Shown one piece after another: positions 1-9,923 of a DNA stretch of 64,000 bases. Source of the stretch: Erythrobacter mangrovi (GTDB taxonomy: Bacteria > Pseudomonadota > Alphaproteobacteria > Sphingomonadales > Sphingomonadaceae). Each line of letters starts with the position of its first letter. Position 1 is the stretch's first letter. Made by a program: the position numbers and the translations under genes. The notes under the pieces are model-generated. The model worked only from the letters and a program-made list of their open reading frames with translations. It made no database searches and was not told the DNA's origin. The DNA is taken from contig NZ_CP053921.1 in assembly GCF_013260645.1 (NCBI RefSeq), positions 2,777,289-2,841,288 of the forward strand, given 5' to 3'.

Positions 1-1
1 T

Positions 2-784
2 GGCCATGAGGACATCGACATGATCAGCTTCACCGGTTCGACGCGTGCCGGTATCGCCATCGCTGCCAATGCCGCCAATACGGTCAAGCGTGTGGCGCAG
101 GAACTGGGCGGCAAGAGCCCCAACATCATCCTCGACGATAGCTCGTTCACCCGCTCGGTCGCGCGCGGTACCACCGCGATGATGGGCAATTCGGGCCAGA
201 CCTGCACCGCGCCCAGCCGCATGTTCGTGCCCAAGGCGCGGATGGAGGAAGCCAAGGCCGCCGCCAAGGAAGCCGCCGAAAGCGTCATTCCGGGCGATCC
301 CAAGGGCAATGCCACGATCGGCCCGGTCGTCTCCAAGGCGCAGTGGGACAAGATCCAGGGCCTGATCAACAAGGGTATCGAAGAAGGCGCGACGCTGGTC
401 GCGGGCGGACCCGGCAAGCCCGAGGGCCTCGAAGTGGGTCACTACGTCAAGCCGACCGTCTTCGCCGATGTCACCAACGACATGACCATCGCGCAGGAAG
501 AAATCTTCGGCCCCGTGCTCTGCATCCTTGGTTACGAGGATTACGACGACGCCGTGCGTATCGGCAACGATACCGAATACGGCCTGGCCGCGCATATCAT
601 GGGCGAGGATACCGAGGTGGCGAAGCAGCTTGCGCGGCGTATCCGCGCAGGCCGTGTCGCGATCAACGGTGGTTACGACATGAATGCCTCGTTCGGTGGC
701 TACAAGAAGTCGGGCAACGGCCGCGAATGGGGCGTCTTCGGCTTCCACGAGTTCCTCGAGGTCAAGTCGGTCATGGTCGCCTGA
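2..784 (+). CDS. Aldehyde dehydrogenase family protein (5' truncated by window edge)
   Basis: NAD(P)-dependent oxidation of an aldehyde to the acid. The open frame runs in from the window edge, so the N-terminal nucleotide-binding half is missing. Visible family marks are FTGST near the start, the ELGGKSPN segment with the general-base Glu, the catalytic Cys in NSGQTC (codon 203-205), the EEIFGPV motif, and a C-terminal [11 protein letters not shown] segment. The stop overlaps the start of a MaoC hydratase gene (TGATG), so the two are translationally coupled and probably work on the same substrate. The substrate cannot be told from this fragment. Confidence 0.93.
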   Translation, partial: GHEDIDMISFTGSTRAGIAIAANAANTVKRVAQELGGKSPNIILDDSSFTRSVARGTTAMMGNSGQTCTAPSRMFVPKARMEEAKAAAKEAAESVIPGDPKGNATIGPVVSKAQWDKIQGLINKGIEEGATLVAGGPGKPEGLEVGHYVKPTVFADVTNDMTIAQEEIFGPVLCILGYEDYDDAVRIGNDTEYGLAAHIMGEDTEVAKQLARRIRAGRVAINGGYDMNASFGGYKKSGNGREWGVFGFHEFLEVKSVMVA

Positions 785-1236
785 TGGCAGGACGTTTCTT
801 CGACGAATGGCAGGTTGGCGACCGGATCACGCATGAGATCCGTCGCACGGTCACCGAGACCGACAACCTGCTGTTCACGACCATGACGCACAACCCGCAG
901 CCTTTGCACCTCGATATCGAGGCGGCAAAGGCCAGCGAGTTTGGGCAAATCCTGGTCAACGGTACCTTCACCTTTTCGCTGATGGTCGGGTTGAGCGTGG
1001 GCGACACCACGCTCGGCACGCTGGTGGCGAATCTCGGCTACGACAAGCTGGTGATGCCCAAGCCGGTGTTCATCGGCGACACGCTGCACGCCACCAGCGA
1101 GGTCGTGGGGCTCAAGGAAAGCAAGTCGCGGCCCGATGCCGGGATCGTCACCTTCCTGCACGAGGCGATCAACCAGCGCGATGAAGTGGTTTGCCGGTGC
1201 GAGCGGGCCGCGCTGCTGCATCGCAAACCCGGCTAG
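784..1236 (+). CDS. MaoC family (R)-specific enoyl-CoA hydratase/dehydratase
   Basis: A 150-residue hot-dog-fold protein. It has the hydratase motif region [12 protein letters not shown] (the Asn/Asp/His area where MaoC enzymes place the catalytic Asp and His) followed by the overhang [13 protein letters not shown]. It probably hydrates an enoyl-CoA or dehydrates a hydroxyacyl-CoA in the cytosol. The ATG overlaps the aldehyde dehydrogenase stop, so it is cotranscribed with that gene. Length is normal for single-domain MaoC proteins. The specific pathway (side-chain or acyl-CoA catabolism) lies upstream of the window and is not visible. Confidence 0.88.
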   Translation: MAGRFFDEWQVGDRITHEIRRTVTETDNLLFTTMTHNPQPLHLDIEAAKASEFGQILVNGTFTFSLMVGLSVGDTTLGTLVANLGYDKLVMPKPVFIGDTLHATSEVVGLKESKSRPDAGIVTFLHEAINQRDEVVCRCERAALLHRKPG

Positions 1237-1280
1237 TCCCCCGCGACGATCGGTTGACGCTCGCCAGTCGCTGGCGCAAA

Positions 1281-1303
1281 CCCGGTTTCAAGGAGAAACC
1301 GGG
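1281..1303 (+). promoter_or_regulatory. Perfect hairpin overlapping the ribosome-binding region of the DUF3604 gene
   Basis: CCCGGTTTC (1281-1289), AAGGA loop, GAAACCGGG (1295-1303). The arms are 9 bp and perfect. The right arm runs into the GGGAGGGG Shine-Dalgarno stretch that ends about 5 nt before the ATG at 1313. No T-run follows, so it looks more like an RNA leader or operator controlling the downstream gene than an intrinsic terminator, though a weak terminator for the MaoC gene is possible. Confidence 0.5.
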
Positions 1304-1312
1304 AGGGGATAA

Positions 1313-3235
1313 ATGCGCAAGGCTTTGCTGGTTGCGTTCGCATGCACCACGCTGGCAGGCTGCGGTTCGGGAATCGGGCCGAGGGCTAGCGAGGCGCAAA
1401 AAGGCGATGGCGAGAACACGATAGAGCTCGCCGAGTTTCCCGACCGGCCTTATTGGGGCGATACCCACCTCCACACCGATATCTCGGTCGATGCTTTCGG
1501 GTTCGGCGTGCGACTGGGCCCTGAAGATGCCCTGAAGTTCGCGCGTGGTGAAAAGGTGGTGGCTACCACGGGCCTCGACGCCCAGCTCGACCGCCCGCTC
1601 GACTTCCTCGTCATCTCTGATCACTCGGATGCGATGGGCGCGACCCGTCGATTGCACGATGCCCCGCGCCTGCTGATCGGCGATCCGACTTTGCGCCGCT
1701 GGCACGACATGATGCGTGAGAGCCCCGAACAATCGCAGCGAGCGGTTGCCGAGCTGATTACTGCGGCGGCGAATGACCAGATACCCGAGGCAATGCGCGA
1801 TCCGGTGCAGCAGGCCAAGGCAACGCGCGACCTATGGACCAATCACGTTGCATTGCTCGATCGCTACAACGAGCCGGGCAAGTTCACCGCCTTCGCTGGC
1901 TTCGAATGGAGCCTGATGCCCGATGGAAACAACCTTCATCGCGTGATGATGTTCAGGGACGGCAGCGCGAAGACCGGTCAGGTGGTGCCTTTTCCCGGCC
2001 TCGACATGAAGGTCGAACAGCTGTGGGATTACATGGATGCCTATGAAAAGAACACGGGCGGCCACGTCCTGGCAATTCCACACAATTCGAACCTGTCGAA
2101 TGGGCTGATGTTCGAGATGACCGCACCTGGCGGTGTGCCGATGACAGCCGAGTTCGCCAGGCGCCGCGCCGGTCATGAACCCGTTGTCGAAGCGACGCAG
2201 ATCAAGGGAGACAGCGAGACCCACCCGCTGCTTTCGCCGAACGATGAATTCGCCGGCTTCGGCGTTGCTGGCTGGGAACTGGGCAACCTGCCACTTACGC
2301 GCAAGTCTACGCCCGATATGCTGCCGGGATCCTACGTCCGCTCGGCTCTGCTCCGGGGACTAACCTTGGAACAGCGGCTGGGCGTGAATCCCTATGCCTT
2401 CGGCCTGATCGGTTCGACCGACAGCCACACGGCACTCGCGACCGGCGACGAGGACAACTTTTTCGGCAAGCATACCGGGGTCGAGCCGCGACCGGGACGC
2501 GCGCTGGAGCCGCAGAATCTTGGCACGCGCGAGGGGCGCTACGGTTGGCATTACCTCGCGGGCGGCTACGCTGCTGCCTGGGCACGCGGCAACACGCGGG
2601 CAGAGATCTTCGACGCGTTCAAGCGACGCGAGACCTATGCCACCACCGGCCCGCGCATGGTCCTGCGCCTGTTTGCCGGATTCGACTTCACTGCCAGCGA
2701 CTGGGACGGTGACTGGGTGCGCACCGGCTACACTCGCGGGGTGCCGATGGGCGGTGACCTGGTAGATACCGGCAAGGCGCCGGTCTTCCTGATCTCCGCC
2801 CTCAAGGATCCCGACGGGGCCAATCTTGACCGCATGCAGGTGGTCAAGGGCTGGATCGATGCCAATGGCGAGGCTCAGGAGAAAGTCTACGACGTCGCCT
2901 GGTCGGACATGGACGGCAAGCGCGCGCCTGTCGCCGGGAGGATTCCGGCAGTCGGCGACACGGTCGACCGGGCCAATGCCAGCTACACCAACACGATCGG
3001 TTCTGCGCAGCTACGCGCGACCTGGACCGACCCCGATTATCGCGCTGGCCAGCGCGCATTCTACTACGTCCGCCTGATCGAAATCCCGACGCCGCGCTGG
3101 GTGCTGTTCGACGCCAAGCGGTTCGGCCTCAAACTGCCGAAGGAGGTTATCGAAGCGTCGGTCACGCAGGAACGCGCCTATAGTTCTCCGGTGTGGCTGC
3201 GGCCCGCCGCCAAGGCAGGTACGGGTAAGACGTGA
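1313..3235 (+). CDS. DUF3604 domain-containing lipoprotein
   Basis: A 640-residue protein opening with a lipoprotein signal peptide; lipobox LAGC places the modified Cys at about residue 17. The rest matches the DUF3604 family: DTHLHTDIS near residue 52 and VISDHSD near 101 resemble metal-binding His/Asp motifs of PHP-like phosphoesterases, with later IPHNSNLSNG and GSTDSHT segments. The enzymatic role is unknown; a metal-dependent hydrolase in the periplasm is an inference. A strong RBS (GGGAGGGG) precedes the ATG. Its stop overlaps the GTG start of the peptidylprolyl isomerase, and a HupE/UreJ gene follows the same way, making a coupled three-gene unit. Confidence 0.9.
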   Translation: MRKALLVAFACTTLAGCGSGIGPRASEAQKGDGENTIELAEFPDRPYWGDTHLHTDISVDAFGFGVRLGPEDALKFARGEKVVATTGLDAQLDRPLDFLVISDHSDAMGATRRLHDAPRLLIGDPTLRRWHDMMRESPEQSQRAVAELITAAANDQIPEAMRDPVQQAKATRDLWTNHVALLDRYNEPGKFTAFAGFEWSLMPDGNNLHRVMMFRDGSAKTGQVVPFPGLDMKVEQLWDYMDAYEKNTGGHVLAIPHNSNLSNGLMFEMTAPGGVPMTAEFARRRAGHEPVVEATQIKGDSETHPLLSPNDEFAGFGVAGWELGNLPLTRKSTPDMLPGSYVRSALLRGLTLEQRLGVNPYAFGLIGSTDSHTALATGDEDNFFGKHTGVEPRPGRALEPQNLGTREGRYGWHYLAGGYAAAWARGNTRAEIFDAFKRRETYATTGPRMVLRLFAGFDFTASDWDGDWVRTGYTRGVPMGGDLVDTGKAPVFLISALKDPDGANLDRMQVVKGWIDANGEAQEKVYDVAWSDMDGKRAPVAGRIPAVGDTVDRANASYTNTIGSAQLRATWTDPDYRAGQRAFYYVRLIEIPTPRWVLFDAKRFGLKLPKEVIEASVTQERAYSSPVWLRPAAKAGTGKT

Positions 3236-4017
3236 TCCGCAGCTGGCTGCGCGAACCGCTGGTCCACTTCCTCCTCGCAGGTGCGGCGATCTATGTGCTG
3301 GTCGGCTGGTTTGGAAATCCCTACGGCCCGACCGATCGCACGATCGTGCTTGGCGCAGATCGAAAGGCGGAGATTGCCGCCGGCTTCGAGCGGATGATCG
3401 GCCGCGCGCCGACCGATTCAGAGCTGGATGGGCTGATCGAACGCTGGTTGCGCGAGGAAATCCTCTATCGCGAGGGCCTACGGCTAGGTCTCGACGCAGA
3501 TGATCCGGTCGTCCGGCGACGGTTGGCGACCAAGATGGACGAACTTGCCGCCGCCAGCGCCGAAACTGCCGATGTGTCCGATGCCACGCTCGAAGAGTGG
3601 CTCAAGAGCCATCCCGAACGCTTTATCGACGGCGGAACGGTCAGCCTGGATCAAGTCTGGTACGCCAGCGAGGAAACCGCGCGTGCGGCGCTCGCTTCGG
3701 GGAGGGTGACCGGCAATCCGATCAGCTTGCCACGCAGTGTCGAGGCAATGCCGCGTGCGGAAATGCGCGAAGTCTTCGGCCTGCAATTTGCCCAGGAACT
3801 GGCGAAGCTCGCCCCCAAACCTGAATGGCAGGGCCCGATCCCTTCGGGCTTCGGCTGGCATCTCGTGCACCTGCGTGCTCGCGATTTGGGAAGTGTTCCG
3901 CCGCTGGCCGAGATCCGCCAACAGGTCGAAGCCGATTGGCGAAGCGAGACAATCGCCGAACGGCGCGAGCGTGCCTATCGCCTGTTGCGCGACGCCTATG
4001 TGGTGAAGAAGCGGTGA
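3232..4017 (+). CDS. Membrane-anchored peptidylprolyl isomerase (PpiC/SurA type)
   Basis: 261 residues with one N-terminal membrane anchor (about residues 9-25) and a helical segment rich in ERWLREEILYREG, typical of the chaperone part of SurA/PpiC proteins. A divergent parvulin-like domain follows from about residue 115. Parvulin signature residues are weak, so isomerase activity is uncertain. It begins with GTG inside the preceding stop (GTGA) and its own stop overlaps the next GTG, so all three proteins are made together. It likely acts on the periplasmic side, perhaps helping fold or insert its two partners. Confidence 0.78.
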   Translation: MIRSWLREPLVHFLLAGAAIYVLVGWFGNPYGPTDRTIVLGADRKAEIAAGFERMIGRAPTDSELDGLIERWLREEILYREGLRLGLDADDPVVRRRLATKMDELAAASAETADVSDATLEEWLKSHPERFIDGGTVSLDQVWYASEETARAALASGRVTGNPISLPRSVEAMPRAEMREVFGLQFAQELAKLAPKPEWQGPIPSGFGWHLVHLRARDLGSVPPLAEIRQQVEADWRSETIAERRERAYRLLRDAYVVKKR

Positions 4018-4988
4018 TCCGCTGGCTTGCCGTATTGCTACTTGCGCTGATGGGGGCCTCGCCGGCCTTGGCGGACGAGCTGCGTCCGGTGTCGATCCAG
4101 TTCGAGCAGCGCGATGCCAATGGCTGGCGAGTTGCCTGGAAGCAGCCCTTGAGCAGCCCGGCCGACGACCGCTTCGTTATGCCCACCCTACCGCGAGATT
4201 GCCGGATTACGAGCGAGCCCAAGCGTGAGATGGCCGCATTGGCGGTGCTTGGCAGTGCCGAGGTTGCCTGTGCCGGAGAAGTTGCTGGCCAACCGATCGG
4301 GTGGCCCAACCTCGTCGGGCAAGGCGACGCGATCCTGCGCATCGTCCCGCTCGACCGCCCCGAACAGGTCTACCGCCTCACGGCGGGACAACCGACTGCG
4401 GTGTTTGCGGCCCGGCCCGCCGCGGCGCAGGTCTGGCGAAGCTACTTCGTGATTGGGGTCGAACATATCCTGGCGGGCTGGGATCATCTGCTGTTCGTCA
4501 TTGCGCTGGTCCTGCTAGTCGAGAAGCCCGGGCCGGTGGTGAAGGCTGCGACTGCCTTCACCATCGCGCATTCGCTCACCCTGGCTGCAGTGACGCTGGG
4601 CTTCGCTGGCCTGCCGCAGCGCCCGGTCGAGGCGCTCATCGCGCTGAGCATCGTATTCCTCGCGGTCGAAGTGGCGAAGGACGGGCGCAGCACGCTGGCG
4701 CGTCGCCTGCCTTGGTTCGTGGCGTTTGTGTTCGGCTTGCTCCACGGCTTCGGTTTTGCCGGGGCACTGCATGAGATCGGCCTGCCCGAAGGCGAAGTGC
4801 CTGCCGCGCTGGTGAGCTTCAACCTCGGGGTCGAGGCCGGCCAGCTGCTCGTGATCCTGGGCGTGCTGTTACTGCGCGCGGCTCTGCGTCGCAGCGCACC
4901 GAGAGTTGAAACGCCGGCCCTCCGACTGGCAACCTATGCGATCGGCATTACCGGTAGCTTCTGGCTGATCGAACGGATCGCTGGCTGA
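4014..4988 (+). CDS. HupE/UreJ family membrane protein
   Basis: A 324-residue protein when started at the GTG that overlaps the previous stop. This gives a clean signal peptide (ends around SPALA) and a periplasmic N-terminal half. The C-terminal half carries HupE/UreJ marks: GVEHILAGWDHLLFVIAL, FTIAHSLTLA and LLHGFGFAG, with His and Asp residues in membrane helices, as in proposed nickel/cobalt permeases. A longer in-frame extension to 3825 would run through the isomerase gene and is not used. It is the third member of the DUF3604-isomerase-HupE unit. Metal transport is inferred from family only. Confidence 0.85.
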   Translation: MIRWLAVLLLALMGASPALADELRPVSIQFEQRDANGWRVAWKQPLSSPADDRFVMPTLPRDCRITSEPKREMAALAVLGSAEVACAGEVAGQPIGWPNLVGQGDAILRIVPLDRPEQVYRLTAGQPTAVFAARPAAAQVWRSYFVIGVEHILAGWDHLLFVIALVLLVEKPGPVVKAATAFTIAHSLTLAAVTLGFAGLPQRPVEALIALSIVFLAVEVAKDGRSTLARRLPWFVAFVFGLLHGFGFAGALHEIGLPEGEVPAALVSFNLGVEAGQLLVILGVLLLRAALRRSAPRVETPALRLATYAIGITGSFWLIERIAG

Positions 4989-5069
4989 AGCCGGAAATTC
5001 TGCACCTACGGTCAACTTGCCATTCACCCGGTCCATCCTACATAATCGGGAACGAAAGGACCCCTGCGC

Positions 5070-7025
<1,956 letters not shown>

Positions 7026-7047
7026 GGCCTGCCCATTGACGAGTGCG

Positions 7048-7074
7048 AAGGGCGCCCCCGCTGGGCGCCCTTTT
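7048..7074 (+). terminator. Rho-independent terminator of ftsH
   Basis: AAGGGCGCCC (7048-7057), 5-nt loop, GGGCGCCCTT (7063-7072), with a TTTT stretch at the end of the stem. It sits 22 bp after the ftsH stop and before the convergent DUF3667 gene, so it may serve both strands. Confidence 0.85.
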
Positions 7075-7086
7075 GCTATCTGCGGT

Positions 7087-8172
7087 CTAGAATGCCCCGA
7101 GCACCAGCAGCAGCTGGAGGAACAGGCTCAGGACAATGATGATAAACACGCTGAGCATGCAGAGCCGCCAAAGTGCGGAGAAGCGGGACAGGCCATAGGC
7201 ACCGCGCAACTGCTTGTAGATATGGATCGGCGGGACGAGGCAGAGCATGGAGACCCATACGGCTTCGCTCACCCCGAACTTCACTGCCACCGACACTGCG
7301 ATGAACAGCAGCGACATGAAGGCGATCGAGTAGGTCACGAAGATTGCGTGGTCATAGGCGCGGAAGCGGGGCTTCCAGAGGAACAGCAGCCACATGAAGG
7401 GGATGGAAAGCGGGATCAGCAGCCAGCTGAACTTGTAGCTGTTCGTTTGCAGCTTGTAGAGCATCAGCCCCGGGTTGCTCCGCCATTTTTCGATCGCCTG
7501 ATCGATGAAAGGGACGCCGATGCCTGTCTCGCCCAGCCGCTCTATGTCCTCCTCGTCCGCTACGAGCGTACGGGCTTGTTCGAGGCCTTTGAGGTTCTCT
7601 TCGTCGCGCGCCAACCGGGCCTTGGCGTCGGCAAGGTTCGGGCTGTCGGGCGACATCGCCGCAACGCGGGCTCGTTGGTCTTCGGTCTGCTTCTTCGCGT
7701 TGGCATAGACGTCCTGCATGTTCGACTTGAGCACGTCTGACGTGGTGATCTCGGTCGGAGCGCTAATGCCCACCGCCTGGAACACTGCGAACATCAGGAA
7801 GATCGAAAACAGGAAAAGTGCCATCGGGCTGACGAAGCGCGCGCGTTCACCCTCGATATAGCGGCGGGTCAGCTGGCCGGGTTTAAAGACCAGCAGCGGC
7901 AACGTCTTCCACGTCTTGCCGTCTAGGTGCAGCGCGCCGTGAAGCAGGTCGTGGCCGAAGGCACCAAGGGTTCGGTGCAAATGCGCCCTCTGGCCGCAGG
8001 CATGGCAGTGTTCGCCGATTAACTGCGTGCCGCAGTTGAGGCACGCCCCTTCGGCGAAATGGCCTTTCTCCAGCGCAGGCGTGTCGGGCAGCGCGTTCTT
8101 GCCGCGCCCCACTGCCTTAGCGAACAGCCCGCCTTCGACTGCTGTACCCAGCGCATCGCCTATATCGCTCAT
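7087..8172 (-). CDS. DUF3667 domain-containing membrane protein
   Basis: 361 residues from the ATG at 8172, chosen over an upstream in-frame start at 8226 because GGGAGGG lies just before it. An N-terminal zinc ribbon (CLNCG ... CHACG, about residues 44-62) precedes a segment RRYIEGERARFVSPMALFLFSIFLMF and several C-terminal membrane helices, the arrangement of DUF3667 proteins. A coiled-coil-like stretch rich in Glu, Ala and Lys lies between the first and later helices. Function is unknown; a membrane protein with a cytosolic zinc ribbon is all that can be said. Convergent with ftsH. Confidence 0.85.
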   Translation of the reverse strand: MSDIGDALGTAVEGGLFAKAVGRGKNALPDTPALEKGHFAEGACLNCGTQLIGEHCHACGQRAHLHRTLGAFGHDLLHGALHLDGKTWKTLPLLVFKPGQLTRRYIEGERARFVSPMALFLFSIFLMFAVFQAVGISAPTEITTSDVLKSNMQDVYANAKKQTEDQRARVAAMSPDSPNLADAKARLARDEENLKGLEQARTLVADEEDIERLGETGIGVPFIDQAIEKWRSNPGLMLYKLQTNSYKFSWLLIPLSIPFMWLLFLWKPRFRAYDHAIFVTYSIAFMSLLFIAVSVAVKFGVSEAVWVSMLCLVPPIHIYKQLRGAYGLSRFSALWRLCMLSVFIIIVLSLFLQLLLVLGAF

Positions 8173-8227
8173 GTGCCCTCCCGTTCCCGCAAGAATAGGG
8201 CGTGCGAGACCATTGCTGCAATGCAAA

Positions 8228-8250
8228 AAGGCCGCCCAACGGGCGGCCTT
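8228..8250 (-). terminator. Rho-independent terminator of rpoZ
   Basis: Inverted repeat AAGGCCGCCC / GGGCGGCCTT with a 3-nt loop. Read on the minus strand it is followed by TTTTTGC, 28 bp after the rpoZ stop, so it ends the rpoZ transcript and separates it from the DUF3667 gene. Confidence 0.9.
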
Positions 8251-8278
8251 TCCACGTTTGCGTATCTGTCAGAGCGGC

Positions 8279-8623
8279 TTAGCCGTCGTAATCGCCGCCG
8301 ATCGAGGTCGAGCGGGTCGGTGCCGAGGCGGTGATCCGCAGCGCTTCTGCCGACTGGCTGAGCGAGCCGACTTCATCCATTTCGTCGTCATCGTCCGGCA
8401 GGATCTTCTGCAGGTTGGTGACGGCCGCTTCGTGCAGGTCGCCCGGCTTAATCGTCTGCTCGGCGATTTCGCGCAGCGCCACGACCGGGTTCTTGTCGCG
8501 ATCGCGATCGATGGTCAGTTCGGCGCCGCCCGAAATCTCGCGAGCGCGCTGGGCAGCCAGCAGCACGAGATCGAAACGGTTGGGAACCTTATCTACGCAG
8601 TCTTCAACGGTAACGCGCGCCAT
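8279..8623 (-). CDS. rpoZ: DNA-directed RNA polymerase omega subunit
   Basis: 114 residues beginning [20 protein letters not shown], the conserved start of omega, followed by [12 protein letters not shown] and [10 protein letters not shown], which contact the beta' C-terminus. Omega helps assemble RNA polymerase and forms part of a ppGpp site. The acidic tail (DDDDEMDE) and the C-terminal extension are common in sphingomonads. It is a single gene with its own terminator. Confidence 0.97.
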   Translation of the reverse strand: MARVTVEDCVDKVPNRFDLVLLAAQRAREISGGAELTIDRDRDKNPVVALREIAEQTIKPGDLHEAAVTNLQKILPDDDDEMDEVGSLSQSAEALRITASAPTRSTSIGGDYDG

Positions 8624-8734
8624 TCGGGCACTCCGGTCATCTGAATGATTCTGGGAAAGCGCGCCAAATAGGGGGCGCGGCCGCCACAGTCAAGGATTTG
8701 CGCGGAGGCGCGGGAGCGGTAAGGCTGTCTGCCA

Positions 8735-9922
8735 ATGGGAGACGAGAACCTCTGCGACAGTCCGATCGACTATAGCGATCCGCCGCCCTTCGCGATGCAG
8801 GCGCAAGGCCAGTCGCTGACCTTCTACCCCTCCGGGGCAGATCGCCGCGTCGCCTTGCTCAAGCTGGTCGAGAACGCGCGCGAGTCCCTCGATATCTGTT
8901 TCTACATCTTCGCCGAGGATGCCGTGAGCACCGCACTGCGCGACGCGCTGGTCGAAGCGGCACGGCGCGGCGTGGCGGTGACGCTGATTGTCGATCGGTT
9001 CGGCGCCTCGGTAACCGATGCCTTCCTGGCGCCGCTGGTCGAAGCGGGCGGGCGAACCTTCTTCTTCAGCCCGCGCTGGGGTTTCCGCTACCTCATCCGC
9101 AACCACCAGAAGATGGTCATCGCCGACAATCGCCGGGCGCTGTTCGGTGGCTTCAATATTGCCGACGACTATTTCGCGCCTCCGGAAGAGAACGGCTGGA
9201 ACGACCTTGCGATCCAGATCGAGGGCGAGGCGGTCGCTGGCCTGACCCAATGGTTCGCGTTGCTGGTGGGCTGGACCGACCAGATGCATGCGCCGTTCCG
9301 CGCGATCAACCGGACTGTCCGGCAATGGGAGTGGCGTTCTGCCGACGGCAAGGTGCGCTGGCTGGTTGGTGGCCCGTCGCGCGGTCTGTCGAGCTGGGCG
9401 CGCTGTGTCACTCGCGACCTGTTCGAAGGTGACCGGCTGGACATCTTCATGGCCTATTTCTCCCCACCCTACTCGCTCCTGCGACGCATCGGACGGGTCG
9501 CGCAAAAGGGCGAAGCCAGGCTGCTGATGGCGGCGAAGAGCGATAATGGCGCGACCCTGGGCGCCACCCGGTCACTCTATCACTACCTGCTGAAGCGCGG
9601 GGCGCGGATCTGGGAATTCACCCCCTGCAAGCTGCACACCAAGCTGCTGGTGCTCGACGATGCGACCTATATGGGCAGCGCCAATTTCGACATGCGCAGC
9701 CTCTACCTAAATCTCGAGATCGTCTTCCGGGTCGAGGACCCGGCGCTGGCAGAGACGATGCGCGGCTACATCACACGGCATATTGCGGCGTCGGAAGAGA
9801 TTACGCCGAACGTCCATCAACAGCGCCGCACGCTGTTCAACCGCATGCGCTGGTGGCTGGGCTGGGTGCTGGTCTCGGTGATCGACTATACCGTGACGCG
9901 GCGGCTGAACCTGGGGATCTGA
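8735..9922 (+). CDS. Phospholipase D-like protein, probable cardiolipin synthase
   Basis: 395 residues with two HKD motifs: NHQKMVIADNRRALFGGFN near residue 124 and LHTKLLVLDDATYMGSANFD near 301. This pattern (HxKx4Dx6GxxN twice) is that of bacterial cardiolipin synthases of the ClsB/ClsC type, which transfer phosphatidyl groups at the inner membrane. There is no strong N-terminal membrane anchor, which fits ClsB rather than ClsA. A hydrophobic segment near the C-terminus (WWLGWVLVSVIDY) may touch the membrane. It converges on dnaB with a 1-bp gap. Confidence 0.87.
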   Translation: MGDENLCDSPIDYSDPPPFAMQAQGQSLTFYPSGADRRVALLKLVENARESLDICFYIFAEDAVSTALRDALVEAARRGVAVTLIVDRFGASVTDAFLAPLVEAGGRTFFFSPRWGFRYLIRNHQKMVIADNRRALFGGFNIADDYFAPPEENGWNDLAIQIEGEAVAGLTQWFALLVGWTDQMHAPFRAINRTVRQWEWRSADGKVRWLVGGPSRGLSSWARCVTRDLFEGDRLDIFMAYFSPPYSLLRRIGRVAQKGEARLLMAAKSDNGATLGATRSLYHYLLKRGARIWEFTPCKLHTKLLVLDDATYMGSANFDMRSLYLNLEIVFRVEDPALAETMRGYITRHIAASEEITPNVHQQRRTLFNRMRWWLGWVLVSVIDYTVTRRLNLGI

Positions 9923-9923
9923 G

